A stretch of DNA of 64,000 bases, taken from contig CAIJOB010000030.1 of the NCBI GenBank assembly GCA_903822175.1, positions 1 through 64,000 of the forward strand, given 5' to 3'. This DNA is from an uncultured Alphaproteobacteria bacterium (GTDB taxonomy: Bacteria; Pseudomonadota; Alphaproteobacteria; Caulobacterales; Caulobacteraceae). Below, piece after piece: positions 1 to 9,695 of the stretch. The notes under the pieces were generated by a model. It did no database searches and was not told where the DNA came from. It saw nothing but the letters and a program-made list of their open reading frames with translations. Positions within the stretch are counted from its first letter, which is position 1. Every line of letters starts with the position of its first letter. Both the position numbers and the translations under genes were made by a program.

Positions 1-66
1 CGGGCCCACATCAAACGCCAGACCATCGAACATCGGCGCTTGCAGCACCGCAAAATCGCCGCCTAA
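1..66 (+). CDS. C-terminal end of an unidentified protein (partial)
   Basis: An open frame enters from the left edge and stops at TAA (64-66). The visible 21 residues are very basic (Arg, Lys and His-rich, ending KIAA). The stop overlaps that of the minus-strand ORF that follows, a tail-to-tail arrangement. Nothing can be said of function, and in a GC-rich genome a frame this short could be open by chance. Confidence 0.35.
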   Translation, partial: RAHIKRQTIEHRRLQHRKIAA

Positions 67-329
67 ATATCAACCCCAGATGAGGTCCACTCTCCGCTAA
101 ATCCGAACCCCAACTGTCTCAAAACATCTGACGACGTACAGGCCCAGTTCGCGCACGCGTCGGTCGACATGTAGTAGAAGACGCCGCTGCCTTGCCCCAC
201 ATGGGGCGTGTACCCCTTTGCGAAGACCAGCATCGCGGTGTCGGGGCCTTCCGGCGCCTCCTTGTAGCGCGCCGCGCCCAGGAACAGGAGCGCGAGCGCC
301 GCGGTCGTGGCCACTCCGGATGCGGACAT
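63..329 (-). CDS. hypothetical small protein with N-terminal hydrophobic segment
   Basis: An 88-residue frame starting at ATG 329, with GAGAG about seven bases upstream. A longer in-frame start exists at 392, but the 329 start puts a hydrophobic stretch (residues about 5-18, ending LLFLGAA) at the N-terminus, like a signal or anchor segment. The rest contains the pieces MLVFAKGY and GSGVFYYMST and two cysteines (ACANWAC). No family is recognised. It may be a genuine small envelope protein or a chance frame. Confidence 0.45.
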   Translation of the reverse strand: MSASGVATTAALALLFLGAARYKEAPEGPDTAMLVFAKGYTPHVGQGSGVFYYMSTDACANWACTSSDVLRQLGFGFSGEWTSSGVDI

Positions 330-441
330 AAAACTCTCGGTCGTTGGATTGTGCGCCACACTCCCCGAGGTTGCGTGGATTGGCAACGCCAACGCTCAAA
401 CGCGAACGGGAATTGAGGACAGGAGTCGCTGTCACCTCATT

Positions 442-1065
442 TCACCCGTGCCGCCAGCCGTCGCGGATCATCCCACAGGAGACACACCTCGCCTCCGGTA
501 CATTCGCCTGCTCCTCCAACGACCTTTGCTTATGGAATAGGTCGATAAGCAAGAGCGCGAGCTTTTCGCGTTTCTCCTCCAAGGCGAGCATCTGCTGACG
601 GACCTCCTCCAGCGTCATTTGGCAACAGGACGAGCCGACCCGCTTCCAAAATGTCCTCTCGTCAGCCGGCGACGGCAGGTGCGGACGCCGAGTGCTTTGG
701 TGTATCTCAAAAACATAGAGGACCTTCGAAGAGCCTGGCACCTCGATCAGCCTCGGGTAGGACACCGCAATCTCGGGCTCGGCCCGGATTTTGCTGTGGA
801 ACTGCCCGTAGATTTCACCGTCCGGATCAACGCCGATGGGCGCGAAGGCGTGACCGGACTCTTCCGCCACGCCAAGAACGACAAAGCCGCCGAAGGTGTT
901 GGCGAACGCGCACGCCACTTTGGTGAGGCCCTTCGGGTTGGGCAAACCTAGCTTGAAATCGTGGCGGTCGCTCTCGGAGTAGCCGGCGGCGCAAAGAGCT
1001 TCGACCGAAGCGAATGTCCAATCGGCGAGTGTCGAGGGAACCGGGCCTGAGGCAGTAGAGATCAT
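442..1065 (-). CDS. AlbA_2 (Schlafen-type) domain protein
   Basis: A 207-residue protein. Residues about 28-140 match the AlbA_2/Schlafen-type domain, found in putative nucleic-acid-binding or ATP-binding regulators: ESDRHDFKL, then ANTFGGFVVLGVAE (the conserved AFANTxGGxxxxGV block), then a beta segment VLYVFEIHQS and FWKRVGSS. The C-terminal third is helical and charged (LEEKREKLALLLIDL) and ends in a CVSCG pair that could bind metal. It starts seven bases after the uvrC stop on the same strand, so it is probably co-transcribed downstream of uvrC. It lacks the helix-turn-helix extension of larger AlbA_2 proteins. Its biochemical role is unknown. Confidence 0.7.
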   Translation of the reverse strand: MISTASGPVPSTLADWTFASVEALCAAGYSESDRHDFKLGLPNPKGLTKVACAFANTFGGFVVLGVAEESGHAFAPIGVDPDGEIYGQFHSKIRAEPEIAVSYPRLIEVPGSSKVLYVFEIHQSTRRPHLPSPADERTFWKRVGSSCCQMTLEEVRQQMLALEEKREKLALLLIDLFHKQRSLEEQANVPEARCVSCGMIRDGWRHG

Positions 1066-1071
1066 CTCCCC

Positions 1072-2958
1072 TCACCCCTTCCGAAAAAACCCATAGATCC
1101 GCTCCGCCAGCGGCGCGCTGACCCCCTCGACCTTCAGCAGATCCTCCACCCCAGCCCGGCTCACCCCGCGCGCTGACCCGAACGCCGCCAGGAGCGCCCG
1201 CTTGCGGCCCGGGCCGACACCTTCGATCTCATCCAGGGGGTTCTTCTTCATCTCGGCGCTGCGCTTGGCGCGGTGCGTGCCGATGGCGAAGCGGTGGGCT
1301 TCGTCGCGCAGGCGCTGGAGGTAGTAGAGGACCGGGCTCTTGGGCTCGAGCATGAAGTAGGGCTTGCCGGGGATGAAGAACCGCTCCAGCCCGGCGTCGC
1401 GGTCGGGACCCTTGGCGACGCCCACGACGGCGATGTCGTCGACGCCCAGGTCGGCCAGGACCTCCATCACCGCGTTGATCTGGCCCATGCCGCCGTCGAT
1501 CAGCAGCAGGTCGGGGCGGGCGAACTTGCTCTCCGTCTGGCCGCCGAGCAGAGCGTCCTCCTCTTCCTTGGCCAGGCGCGCGAACCGGCGGCGCAGCACC
1601 TCCTTCATCATGCCGAAGTCATCGCCAGGGGTGATGTCCGTCCCCTTGATGTTGAACTTGCGGTACTGGCTCTTCTGGAAGCCGTCGGGGCCGGCGACGA
1701 TCATGCCGCCCACCGCATTGGTCCCCATGATGTGGGAGTTGTCGTAGACCTCGATCCGCTCCGGCGGGGCGTCGAGGTTGAAGGCTTCACAGACCCCGGC
1801 CAAGAGCTTCGTCTGAGCCGAGCTCTCGGCCATCTTCCGCCCCAGCGCCTCGCGGGCGTTGGTGAACGCGTGCTGCACCAGCTGGCGCTTTTCGCCCCGC
1901 TGCGGCGTCGAGATCTCCACCTTGCGGCCGCCCTTGAAGGCGAAGGCCTCGGCCAGCAGGTCACGCTCGGCCGGCTCGACGTTGGTCAGGATCAGCTTGG
2001 GGATCGGCTTGTCGTCGTAGAACTGGCCGATGAAGGCTTCCATGACCTCGGCGTCCTCATCGGACTTGTCGACGCGGGGGAAGTAGGCGCGGTTGCCCCA
2101 GTTCTGGCCGGCGCGGAAGAAGAACACCTGGACGCAGGCCTGGCCGCCCTCGGCGAAGAGGGCGAAGACGTCGGCCTCGTCGACCGTCTCCGGATTGATC
2201 TGCTGTTCCTGGGCGATCGAGGCCAGCGCCCGGATGCGGTCGCGCAGGCGCGCGGCGCGCTCGAACTCCATCTCGTCGGACGCGGCCTGCATCTCCGCGG
2301 CGATCTTGCCCATCACCGCGCGCGACTTGCCGTGCAGGAACTCCCCGGCCTCTTCGACCAGGCCGTTGTAGTCCTCCAGGCCGATCAGGCCGGTGCAGGG
2401 CGCCGAACAGCGGCGGATCTGGTGCAGCATGCAGGGCCGCGTGCGGCTCTCGTAGACGCTGTCCGAGCACGACCGCAGCAGGAACGCCTTCTGCAGGGTG
2501 TTCAGCGTGCGGTTGACCGCGCCGGCGCTGGCGAAAGGTCCGAAGTAGTCGCCCTTGATGGTGTGGGCGCCCCGGTGCTTGCGCAGCTGGGCGGCCTTGT
2601 GCTCGCGGCGGATGACGATCTCGGGGAACGACTTGTCGTCGCGCAGCAGGACGTTGAAGCGGGGCTTCAGCTGCTTGATCAGGTTGATCTCGAGCAGCAG
2701 GGCGTCGGTCTCGGTGCGGGTGGTGACGAACTCCATCGACCGCGTCAGGTCGACCATCAGCGCGATGCGCTGGGTGTGGAAGCGGCCCTGGGCGTACTGG
2801 ATGACGCGCTTCTTCAGGCTGCGCGCCTTGCCGACGTAGAGCACCTCGCCCTCGTCGCCCATCATCCGGTAGACGCCCGGCCGGTCCGGCAGGCGGCTCA
2901 CCTCATCCTTGATCAGCGCCGCGCCCTTGAGGGGCGCCGTGGAAACGTCATCGGGCAT
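1072..2958 (-). CDS. uvrC: excinuclease ABC subunit C
   Basis: UvrC makes both incisions flanking a lesion in nucleotide excision repair with UvrA and UvrB. The chosen ATG (2958) gives 628 residues, normal for the family; the frame stays open 39 codons further upstream. Visible in order: GIY-YIG nuclease domain (PGVYRM then LYVGKA, residues about 25-100), a cysteine cluster (RSCSDS, RPCMLHQ, RRCSAPC, about 165-195) matching the reported Fe-S ligands, the UvrB-binding UVR helix ([14 protein letters not shown]), the RNase H-like C-terminal nuclease ([16 protein letters not shown] and [10 protein letters not shown]) and a helix-hairpin-helix end ([14 protein letters not shown]). The promoter region is shared with the divergent histidine kinase. 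I saw no GTTC-N7-GTTC LexA box there. Confidence 0.97.
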   Translation of the reverse strand: MPDDVSTAPLKGAALIKDEVSRLPDRPGVYRMMGDEGEVLYVGKARSLKKRVIQYAQGRFHTQRIALMVDLTRSMEFVTTRTETDALLLEINLIKQLKPRFNVLLRDDKSFPEIVIRREHKAAQLRKHRGAHTIKGDYFGPFASAGAVNRTLNTLQKAFLLRSCSDSVYESRTRPCMLHQIRRCSAPCTGLIGLEDYNGLVEEAGEFLHGKSRAVMGKIAAEMQAASDEMEFERAARLRDRIRALASIAQEQQINPETVDEADVFALFAEGGQACVQVFFFRAGQNWGNRAYFPRVDKSDEDAEVMEAFIGQFYDDKPIPKLILTNVEPAERDLLAEAFAFKGGRKVEISTPQRGEKRQLVQHAFTNAREALGRKMAESSAQTKLLAGVCEAFNLDAPPERIEVYDNSHIMGTNAVGGMIVAGPDGFQKSQYRKFNIKGTDITPGDDFGMMKEVLRRRFARLAKEEEDALLGGQTESKFARPDLLLIDGGMGQINAVMEVLADLGVDDIAVVGVAKGPDRDAGLERFFIPGKPYFMLEPKSPVLYYLQRLRDEAHRFAIGTHRAKRSAEMKKNPLDEIEGVGPGRKRALLAAFGSARGVSRAGVEDLLKVEGVSAPLAERIYGFFRKG

Positions 2959-3017
2959 AGCGCGAATATAGGCGAGTCCTGCTGCCAACGCAGGGTGAGG
3001 AGCGAGAACGCTAAAAA

Positions 3018-3041
3018 CCTCCCCCGTTTGCACGGGGGAGG
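3018..3041. repeat. perfect GC-rich hairpin between uvrC and the kinase gene
   Basis: Ten-base arms (CCTCCCCCGT and its complement) enclose the loop TTGC. It lies between divergent genes, so it is not an ordinary terminator. Its core resembles hairpins at 51945-51967 and 58500-58623, suggesting a dispersed palindromic repeat. Confidence 0.7.
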
Positions 3042-3090
3042 TACTTGGAACCGACGGCCGATCCGTGCGTTCCACCCGTATCGGGGAGTT

Positions 3091-4635
3091 ATGGGTTTGC
3101 CACAGGATCTGGGCGAGACGGTCATTGACAGGGCCCAGGCGCCGCTAACCGCGAGCGGGGGCGCCGGGCCGGACCTGGCCCAGTTGTTCGCCGCCATGCC
3201 CGGCCAGTACATGATCCTCGACCGCGACCTGGTCTACGTCGAGGCCAACCCCGCTTATTGCGCCTCGACGCAGCGGACCCGCGAGGAGATCGTCGGGCGT
3301 TATGTGTTCGAGGCCTTTCCGCCCACCGGCGAGGGCGGGCGGCTGATCGAGGAGTCGCTGCGCCGGGTGCTGGTCACCGGCGTCACCGAGACCCTGCCGC
3401 TCGCCGCCTATCCGATCCCCGCGCCGAACGGCGGCTTCATGATGAAGTACTGGTCGTGCGTGCACATCCCGCTGTTCGACGCGGCGGGCGAGGTCGCCTA
3501 CGTCGCCCAGAACGCCGTCGATGTGACCGAGCTGCAGCAGCTGAAGACCATCGCCTACGGCCCCGAACCGGACGCCCCGGCGGCCGGCGAGAGCGACCTC
3601 TTCCAGCGCGCCCAGGAGATCACCGCGGTCAACGACGCGCTCGCCGCCGAGACGCGGGGCCTGCGCGACCTCTTCATGCAGACCCCCAGCTTCATGGCCG
3701 TCTTGATGGGTCACGACCTGACCTACGCTCAGGCCAACAACGCCTATCTGCAGCTGATCGGCCATCGCCAGGTGGTCGGCAAGACCCTGGCCGACGCCCT
3801 GCCCGAGGTGGTCGAGCAGGGCTTCCCCGACCTGCTGCGCGGGGTGATGACCAGCAAGGTCCCGCATATCGACCATGCCGCCAGCGTGCTGCTGCAGCGC
3901 ACGCCCGGCGCGGTGCTGGAGGAGCGGTTCCTCGACTTCATCTTCCAGCCGATCGTCGGGCCAGACGGCGAGTCCGTCGGCGTGTTCGTTGAAGGCAGCG
4001 ACGTCACCGACCGGGTTCTAGGCGACCGCCAGCAGAAGCTGCTGCTCGACGAGCTGAACCACCGGGTGAAGAACACGCTCTCCACCGTCCAGGCGATCGC
4101 CGACCAGACGCTGCGCACCAACGCCGACCCGGTAAGCTTCCGCGAGGCCTTCGAGGCCCGGCTGATGGCGCTGTCGGACACCCACAACCTGCTCACCGCC
4201 ACCAACTGGATCGGCGCCGATCTGCGCCAGATCGCCCAACTGGAGTTCCGCCCCTACGGCTCGGCACGCTACCACCTGATGGGCCCGGCCGTGGCCCTGT
4301 CGCCGGCCCGCGCGCTGGCGCTCGGCCTGCTGTTCCACGAGCTCGCCACCAACGCGGCCAAGTACGGCGCCCTGTCCGCGGGCGGCGGCCAGGTGGAGGT
4401 CGTCTGGCAGGTGCGCGGCGAGGACGAACTGCAGGAGCTGGAGATCGACTGGCGCGAAGCGGACGGCCCGCCGGTCACCCCGCCCACGCGGCGCGGCTTC
4501 GGCTCACGGCTTATCGAGCGCAGCCTGCAGGGGCAGCTGGGCGGTGAGGCGACGCTGAGCTACGCCCCGGACGGCGTCCGCTGCCGCATCCGCCTGCCGC
4601 TCACCCGCGACCTGGACCTCGACCTGGAGAGTTAG
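3091..4635 (+). CDS. PAS-domain sensor histidine kinase, HWE family
   Basis: 514 residues from ATG 3091, preceded by GGGGAG. Two PAS-like sensor domains are visible: one from about residue 30 ([19 protein letters not shown]) and one from about 200 ([21 protein letters not shown]). The kinase core follows: the phosphoacceptor [17 protein letters not shown] (about 330), the N box [13 protein letters not shown] and the WRE tripeptide, the markers of HWE kinases, then [10 protein letters not shown] in the ATP lid. There is no transmembrane segment, so it is probably cytosolic and senses light, redox or a small ligand through PAS. No response regulator is adjacent. The frame is open far upstream, but that part is antisense to uvrC and not credible coding sequence. 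Confidence 0.9.
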   Translation: MGLPQDLGETVIDRAQAPLTASGGAGPDLAQLFAAMPGQYMILDRDLVYVEANPAYCASTQRTREEIVGRYVFEAFPPTGEGGRLIEESLRRVLVTGVTETLPLAAYPIPAPNGGFMMKYWSCVHIPLFDAAGEVAYVAQNAVDVTELQQLKTIAYGPEPDAPAAGESDLFQRAQEITAVNDALAAETRGLRDLFMQTPSFMAVLMGHDLTYAQANNAYLQLIGHRQVVGKTLADALPEVVEQGFPDLLRGVMTSKVPHIDHAASVLLQRTPGAVLEERFLDFIFQPIVGPDGESVGVFVEGSDVTDRVLGDRQQKLLLDELNHRVKNTLSTVQAIADQTLRTNADPVSFREAFEARLMALSDTHNLLTATNWIGADLRQIAQLEFRPYGSARYHLMGPAVALSPARALALGLLFHELATNAAKYGALSAGGGQVEVVWQVRGEDELQELEIDWREADGPPVTPPTRRGFGSRLIERSLQGQLGGEATLSYAPDGVRCRIRLPLTRDLDLDLES

Positions 4636-5966
4636 GGCCGCAGCACGTTCAGCACCGCCAGCGTCATCGCCTCGACGCCGGTGCGGATCGAGGGCTCGGG
4701 CGCCGGCGCGAACTGCGGGGTGTGGTTGCCCGGCAGGACCTCGCCGCGCGCCTTATAGTCAGCGATCACCTTGGGATCGTAGCCGCCCAGGCCCCAGTAG
4801 AGCGAGGGCACGCCGGCGATGATGTATTCCGAATAGTCCTCGCTGGCCGAGCCCGGGCTGGTGGCGGGGACGGCATGGTCGCCGAACGCCGCCTTGAACA
4901 CCGGCGCCGTGCGGGCGGTGACGCCATCGTCGTTGATCACCGCCGCGGCGGCCTCGCCGAAGGTGACCTTGGGCGCAGGCGCGCCGGACATCATCGCCGT
5001 CGCCTGGGCGGTGCGGACCAGGCCCTCCTTGAGCTTCACCCGCACTTCGGGCTCGTAGCTGCGGATCGTGCCGCGCACGAGCGCGCCGTCGGGGATGATG
5101 TTGCCGGCCGATCCCGCCTGGATGGCGCCGACGGTGATCACCCCGAACAGGGCCGGCTCCTTCTCGCGGCTGACGACCGACTGCACATCGACCACGAAGC
5201 GGGCGGCCTCCAGCACCGGGTCGATGCTCTGCTGCGGGCGCGAGCCATGGGCGCCGCGGCCGGCGAAGGCGATCTCGAAACTGTCGGCCGCCGAGTTGAA
5301 GACGCCGGGCTTGTAGGAAACGCCGCCCACCGGCCCGTTGCCCACATGCTGGGCGAACCCCACGTCCGGCTTCGGCCAGCGGGTGAACAGGCCATCGGCG
5401 ATCATCGCCTTGGCCCCACCGATCGCCTCCTCCGCCGGCTGGCCGATGAACATCAGCGTGCCGTGCCACTGGCTCTTGAGCGCCACCAGCTGCTGCGCCG
5501 CGCCCAGCCAGGCGGTCATGTGGATGTCGTGGCCGCAGCTGTGGTCCACCGGCGTCGGCTTGCCTTCCCACATCTGAGTGGCGTGGCTGGCGTAGGGCAG
5601 CCCGGTCTTCTCTTCCATCGGCAGAGCATCGAGTTCGGTGCGCACCATGACCGTGGGTCCAGGCCCGTTCTTGTAGATGGCGACGATGCCGGTCTTGCCG
5701 ACGTGCTCGGTCACCTCAAAGCCCAGGTCGCGCATCTCCTTGGCGAGCTTGGCGGCGGTGGCGGTCTCCTGGAACGCCAGCTCCGGATGCTGGTGGATGT
5801 CCTTGTAGAGCGCCTCCAGATGCGGCCAGGCCTTGTCTAAGCCCGCGTCGATCTGGGCCTTCTGCTTGACCACATCCGCGGGCTTGGTCGGCGCGGCGGC
5901 CTGGGCGAAATTAGCCAGCAGGGCGGCGGCGCCCGCCAACAGGACGGATCTGAAAATCTGGTTCAT
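4632..5966 (-). CDS. secreted M20-family amidohydrolase
   Basis: 444 residues with a Sec signal peptide (SVLLAGAAALLANFAQAAA). The M20D amidohydrolase/carboxypeptidase pattern is present: HQHPELAFQE near the N-terminus, MVRTELDALPMEEKTGLPY, then the metal-binding CGHDIHMTAWLGA and GQPAEEAIGGAKAM, and the dimerisation-domain block GRGAHGSRP. Relatives remove N-acyl or amide groups from amino acids, peptides or auxin-like conjugates using two metal ions. The signal peptide places this one in the periplasm. Its stop overlaps that of the convergent kinase gene by four bases. The exact substrate cannot be read from sequence. Confidence 0.92.
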   Translation of the reverse strand: MNQIFRSVLLAGAAALLANFAQAAAPTKPADVVKQKAQIDAGLDKAWPHLEALYKDIHQHPELAFQETATAAKLAKEMRDLGFEVTEHVGKTGIVAIYKNGPGPTVMVRTELDALPMEEKTGLPYASHATQMWEGKPTPVDHSCGHDIHMTAWLGAAQQLVALKSQWHGTLMFIGQPAEEAIGGAKAMIADGLFTRWPKPDVGFAQHVGNGPVGGVSYKPGVFNSAADSFEIAFAGRGAHGSRPQQSIDPVLEAARFVVDVQSVVSREKEPALFGVITVGAIQAGSAGNIIPDGALVRGTIRSYEPEVRVKLKEGLVRTAQATAMMSGAPAPKVTFGEAAAAVINDDGVTARTAPVFKAAFGDHAVPATSPGSASEDYSEYIIAGVPSLYWGLGGYDPKVIADYKARGEVLPGNHTPQFAPAPEPSIRTGVEAMTLAVLNVLRP

Positions 5967-6020
5967 GTGGCGACGCCCCGGCTCATCTGGATTCGATGCG
6001 CCGGAGCATAGCTGAGGCGG

Positions 6021-6935
6021 CTACTTCTGCGCCAGGAAGGCGTCGAGGGCGGTGTTGAAAGCCGCCGGCTGATCCAGCATCACGAAGTGCAGCGAGTTAG
6101 CCACCAGCACCGTTTTCACGGTGGGCGCCGGTGCGTAGAGCGCCGGATAGATCTTCTCCATCATCCCGGCCGGCGTGCCGATCGGGACATCGTCCGGATA
6201 GACCAGGGTAATCGGCGTCTTGATCGAGGTGAGGCCCGCGCGCAGGTCGAGTGTTAGGTCGTCATACATGGCGTGGGCCACCACCATGCGGTCGCTGGCG
6301 ACGCCCCACTCGGTGACCATGTCGCGGGTCGCCGCGTCCTTGGACATGGCCGCCATCTGCGGGGCCAGCATGGCCTTTGTGGCGGGCGCTTTCGAGGCCG
6401 CAGTGCCGTCAATGATCCGCTGCGCCTGCGGCTTCACGCTGTCGGAGGTGGCCTTGGGGTCCTGCATGCCACCGAAGAACGGCAGGGCGTCGACCATCAG
6501 CGCCTTCTTCAGGTGATCGCCGTGCTTTTCAGCCAGATAGAGGATGGTGGTGCCGCCCAGGGAGTGGCCGATCAAGGTGGCCGGCGTCAGCTTCTGTTCC
6601 ACCAGATAAGCGTCGATGGCCTCGGCGGTGGGGATCAGCACCTCGCCGCCTGCGTTCGCCCGCGCCGGCTCGCCCGCGAAGCCGGCGATCTGGATCAGGT
6701 GCAGCCGGTAGTGGCCGCGCAGCCGCTCGGCCGTCGCCTTCCAGGTGACCCGCGAGGAGGCCAGGCCCGGGATGAGGATCAGGTCAGGTCCCTTGCCGAC
6801 GATCTCGTCCGAGAACCGGTCGCGGACGACGAGCTTGGAGTCGGCGAACAGGCGGTTGGGATCGGTCGAGGTCTGGGCGGCCGCAGCGCCCGCGAGCGCC
6901 AGGGCGGCCAGCAGGCCCAGGATCGGTTTCAGCAT
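6021..6935 (-). CDS. secreted alpha/beta-fold hydrolase
   Basis: 304 residues from ATG 6935; an alternative ATG lies six codons upstream. An N-terminal signal peptide (LGLLAALALAGAAAAQ) indicates export. The alpha/beta hydrolase core shows DLILIPGLASSRVTW (oxyanion region), the nucleophile elbow GHSLGGTT (Ser about residue 143), an acid region LVYPDD and a C-terminal LHFVMLDQP that supplies the catalytic His. Such enzymes cleave esters, lipids or peptides. It lies on the same strand as the amidohydrolase, 54 bases upstream of it, so the two may form a small secreted-hydrolase operon. Confidence 0.88.
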   Translation of the reverse strand: MLKPILGLLAALALAGAAAAQTSTDPNRLFADSKLVVRDRFSDEIVGKGPDLILIPGLASSRVTWKATAERLRGHYRLHLIQIAGFAGEPARANAGGEVLIPTAEAIDAYLVEQKLTPATLIGHSLGGTTILYLAEKHGDHLKKALMVDALPFFGGMQDPKATSDSVKPQAQRIIDGTAASKAPATKAMLAPQMAAMSKDAATRDMVTEWGVASDRMVVAHAMYDDLTLDLRAGLTSIKTPITLVYPDDVPIGTPAGMMEKIYPALYAPAPTVKTVLVANSLHFVMLDQPAAFNTALDAFLAQK

Positions 6936-7015
6936 GGAGGTTCCCCGAATCATCGCGCCCCGTCGCGCGAGGCCTTGCCCTTAGTCGCCGCCCGGCGGGC
7001 CTTCGGATGCGCCGC

Positions 7016-8803
7016 CTAGAGCTTGGCGACGCCGGTGACGATCTTTTCGTAGACGCTCTTGGTGATCTTCACATAGCCGCGCTTGGCGTCGCGGAAGTAG
7101 AGCGGGCCCTTGAACCGGGTCGGGTCATAGCCCTCGGCGATCAGGTCGATCTTGCGGGTCTTGAAAGTGCCCGTCGTCTCCAGCGCCGGCAGCACCCGGA
7201 CGAACAGCGGCTGGGCGTAGGGCGGCAGTTCGTGGACCACGCCATCGCCGAAGGTCTTGATGTCGAACTCCGGGCCGACCACCAGGCCGGCCATGCCCGC
7301 ACGCCCCTCGGCGCCCGGCACCTCGACCCCGTAGACATTGGCCTCCTTGACGCCCGGACAGCCCAGCAGGCGCTCGGCGACTTCGTTGGTGGAGACGTTC
7401 TCACCCTTCCAGCGGAAGGTGTCGCCGATGCGGTCGACGAAATAGAAATAGCCGTCGGCGTCGGTCTTCATCAGGTCGCCGGTGGCGAACCAGCTGTCGC
7501 CCTTTTCGAAGACGTCGTGCAGCACCTTCTTCTCGGACTCGGTCTTGGAGACGTAGCCGGAATATTCGCTGCGGGCGTCGTGGCCGATCTGGCCGATGCA
7601 TTCGCCGGTCTGGCCAGCGCCGGCCTCGATGCAGAGGCCATTGATGCCGCGGATCGGCGCCTCGGCCTCCACGTCGTACTGCACCAGGCGCACGTTGAAC
7701 CGCTTGCGCAGCCACTTGGGCGCGCGGCCGATGGCGCCCTCGCGGCCGTCGAAGTTGAACATCGAGACGTTGCCCTCGGTCGAGCCGTAGAACTCCAGGA
7801 TCTCCGGGATCCGGAAGCGCTGCTTCATGGTCGGCCAGATGTCGGGGCGCAGGCCGTTGCCAAAGGCCATGCGGATCTTGTGGCGGGTCTCGTCCTCGCC
7901 AGGCGCCTGGTTCACCAGGTAGCGGCAGAGCTCGCCGATGTAGACGAACATGGTGCAGCCCTCGTCCACCGCCTCGCCCCAGAAGTGGGTCGCGGAGAAC
8001 TTGCGCCGCAGGAAGACCGAGCCGCCGTTCAGCAGCGCCGCGCCCAAGGCGCAGAGCCCGCCGGTGGCGTGATAGATCGGCAGGGCGACATAGATGCGAT
8101 CGGACGACTTGGCCCCCGTCGCGCCAGCGAAGCCGCGCATATAGAGCTGGGCGCGGACGTGGGTGATGCGCGCCGCCTTGGGCATGCCGGTGGTGCCGGA
8201 GGTGAAGATCAGGAGCGCGGTGTCCCGCGCGCGGATGTCCTCGCGCACGATCCTGTCCGGCGGCAGCTGGCTGCAGCTCTTCAGCGCCTGGACAAGGTCG
8301 CGCTGGTCGCCGTGCGCCGGGCCGAACACCCATTGCGGCAGTTGCTTTTCCAGCAGGCCCTTCGCCGCCTCGAACACCGGCGAGGTCTCGGCGTCGACGA
8401 TGACGCAGACGGCCTGCGAGATGTTCAGGCAGTGGGCGAGCGCCAGGCCCGAGAGCTGATTGTTGATCAGTGCGGTGACCACGCCGATCTTCGACAGGCC
8501 ATACCAGATCGGAAAATATTCCAGCCGGTTGGGCATGAACAGCGCGACCGTCTGGCCGCGCCGCAGATTGATCCCCTTGCCCCAGTGAGCGAAGCGGTTG
8601 GCGATGGCGTCGAGCTCGGCGTAGCTGAGCGTGCGCCCCTCAAAGGTCATGGCCGTGCGGTCGCGGTGCTGGTCGACGGCGGCCTGGATGTCGTCGCAGA
8701 TCAGGTTGGCGCTGTCCGAGGCGATCGACTTCACGCGCTTCAGGGTGCGATTCAGCCCCCGCATGAAACGCCGTTCGCGCTGAAAATCGGCCATGAACGG
8801 CAT
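7016..8803 (-). CDS. FATP/VLACS-type long-chain acyl-CoA synthetase
   Basis: 595 residues, with GGAG six bases before ATG 8803. An AMP-binding adenylate-forming enzyme: TALLIFTSGTTGMPKAA (phosphate loop, about 205), YGSTEGN (adenine site), FATGDLMKTDADGYFYFVDR and GDTFRWKGENVSTNEVA. The last block and YIGELCRYLVNQ are hallmarks of the fatty-acid transport protein/very-long-chain synthetase branch rather than classical FadD. It activates long-chain fatty acids to acyl-CoA with ATP, possibly coupled to import. No beta-oxidation operon is attached; an enoyl-CoA hydratase lies 11 kb away. Confidence 0.92.
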   Translation of the reverse strand: MPFMADFQRERRFMRGLNRTLKRVKSIASDSANLICDDIQAAVDQHRDRTAMTFEGRTLSYAELDAIANRFAHWGKGINLRRGQTVALFMPNRLEYFPIWYGLSKIGVVTALINNQLSGLALAHCLNISQAVCVIVDAETSPVFEAAKGLLEKQLPQWVFGPAHGDQRDLVQALKSCSQLPPDRIVREDIRARDTALLIFTSGTTGMPKAARITHVRAQLYMRGFAGATGAKSSDRIYVALPIYHATGGLCALGAALLNGGSVFLRRKFSATHFWGEAVDEGCTMFVYIGELCRYLVNQAPGEDETRHKIRMAFGNGLRPDIWPTMKQRFRIPEILEFYGSTEGNVSMFNFDGREGAIGRAPKWLRKRFNVRLVQYDVEAEAPIRGINGLCIEAGAGQTGECIGQIGHDARSEYSGYVSKTESEKKVLHDVFEKGDSWFATGDLMKTDADGYFYFVDRIGDTFRWKGENVSTNEVAERLLGCPGVKEANVYGVEVPGAEGRAGMAGLVVGPEFDIKTFGDGVVHELPPYAQPLFVRVLPALETTGTFKTRKIDLIAEGYDPTRFKGPLYFRDAKRGYVKITKSVYEKIVTGVAKL

Positions 8804-8959
8804 TAAGGGCTCCGACTGCCCCCCAAAGGCAGCTGCGACCAGCTTGGGGATGCGGCGCGCGCGGGGTCAAGGTGTTGTGGCGTGCGGTCGGTTGCACGGC
8901 GTCCCCGGCGCCCCGAAACGCGGCGCCGAGGCCACAAATAGTTAAGCGCAGTTAAGACT

Positions 8960-9376
8960 TTAGGAGAAACGCTCCCACGCGGACTGGCGCGAGACGCCGA
9001 GCGCTTCGCCGATGTCGGCCCAGCTGACCTCGCGGCCGCGCAGGGTGTCGACGATCTCCTGCAGGAAGTCGCGGCCGGCATCGGCGCCGTAGCTCACCGA
9101 CCCCATCAGCAGCAGCAGCTGGTCGCTCGAGCGCTCCAGGGGCTTGGTGTAGCCCTTGTCGGGGATCGGCCGGTTGGCGATCACGTCGTCACACATCCCC
9201 ACGCACTCGTTGCAGATGAAGACGGCCGGCCCGGCGATCAGCTTTTCCACCTCATGCTGTGACTTGCCGCAGAACGAGCAATGCATCGCCTTGGGCAGCT
9301 TGCGCCCGGTGAAGCGTTCGAGCTTTCGGCGGGCCTTGGCCTCTGCCGCGGTGCGCTTGGGTTTAGGTTCGCCCAT
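8960..9376 (-). CDS. ClpX-type C4 zinc finger protein with C-terminal helix-turn-helix-like segment
   Basis: 138 residues with a strong AAGGAGG five bases before ATG 9376. Residues about 30-75 match the ClpX zinc-binding domain ([18 protein letters not shown] then ICNECVGMC, four cysteines), but there is no AAA+ ATPase. The C-terminus (residues about 115-138, [19 protein letters not shown]) reads as a helix-turn-helix recognition segment. In ClpX the finger binds adaptors and substrates, so this protein could act as a DNA-binding regulator tuned by protein-protein contact; that is inference. The promoter carries an array of TGTCAGG inverted repeats, consistent with autoregulation. Confidence 0.82.
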   Translation of the reverse strand: MGEPKPKRTAAEAKARRKLERFTGRKLPKAMHCSFCGKSQHEVEKLIAGPAVFICNECVGMCDDVIANRPIPDKGYTKPLERSSDQLLLLMGSVSYGADAGRDFLQEIVDTLRGREVSWADIGEALGVSRQSAWERFS

Positions 9377-9388
9377 GGCGCCCTCCTT

Positions 9389-9452
9389 GTCAGGTTAGTC
9401 CTGACTGTCAGGTATGACCTGACAGACACCTTACTGTCAAGACGTTCCTGAC
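9389..9452. promoter_or_regulatory. array of TGTCAGG/CCTGACA inverted repeats (candidate operator)
   Basis: Immediately upstream of the zinc-finger gene lie: a perfect palindrome at 9405-9425 (arms CTGTCAGGT and ACCTGACAG, spacer ATG); an overlapping pair GTCAGG/CCTGAC at 9389-9405; and a weaker pair GTCA...TGAC at 9436-9452. The repeated half-site and the position 13-76 bases before the start codon suggest a multi-site operator. The binding protein is not identified. The downstream protein with its HTH-like end is the obvious candidate. Confidence 0.7.
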
Positions 9453-9695
9453 GCCTGCAAGCGGGGTCAAATAAGGTCATTTGGGGGCGAATCGCGATCG
9501 CCAGGCCGTGCAGCACAGCCTTTTGCGAATTTCCATAACCCATTATCCCATAACGATTTTTAGCCCATACCCGGACCATGTCGGTGACGCTGCGCGCGCA
9601 CCCTCACGGCCAAGCTGAGGTGTTTCAGAACCGGAACCTGCCCGAACCGACGCCGTTTTGATGGTCCAGCGATACACCCCTGGAGGCACCAAGAC

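Noticed and set aside
1273-3090. Long plus-strand open frame running into the histidine kinase gene
   Set aside because: It is antisense to uvrC, whose protein is a clear full-length match, and the kinase domains begin only after ATG 3091 with a ribosome site.
2959-3090. LexA box for uvrC
   Set aside because: Only isolated GAAC or GTTC half-sites are present, none with the seven-base spacing.
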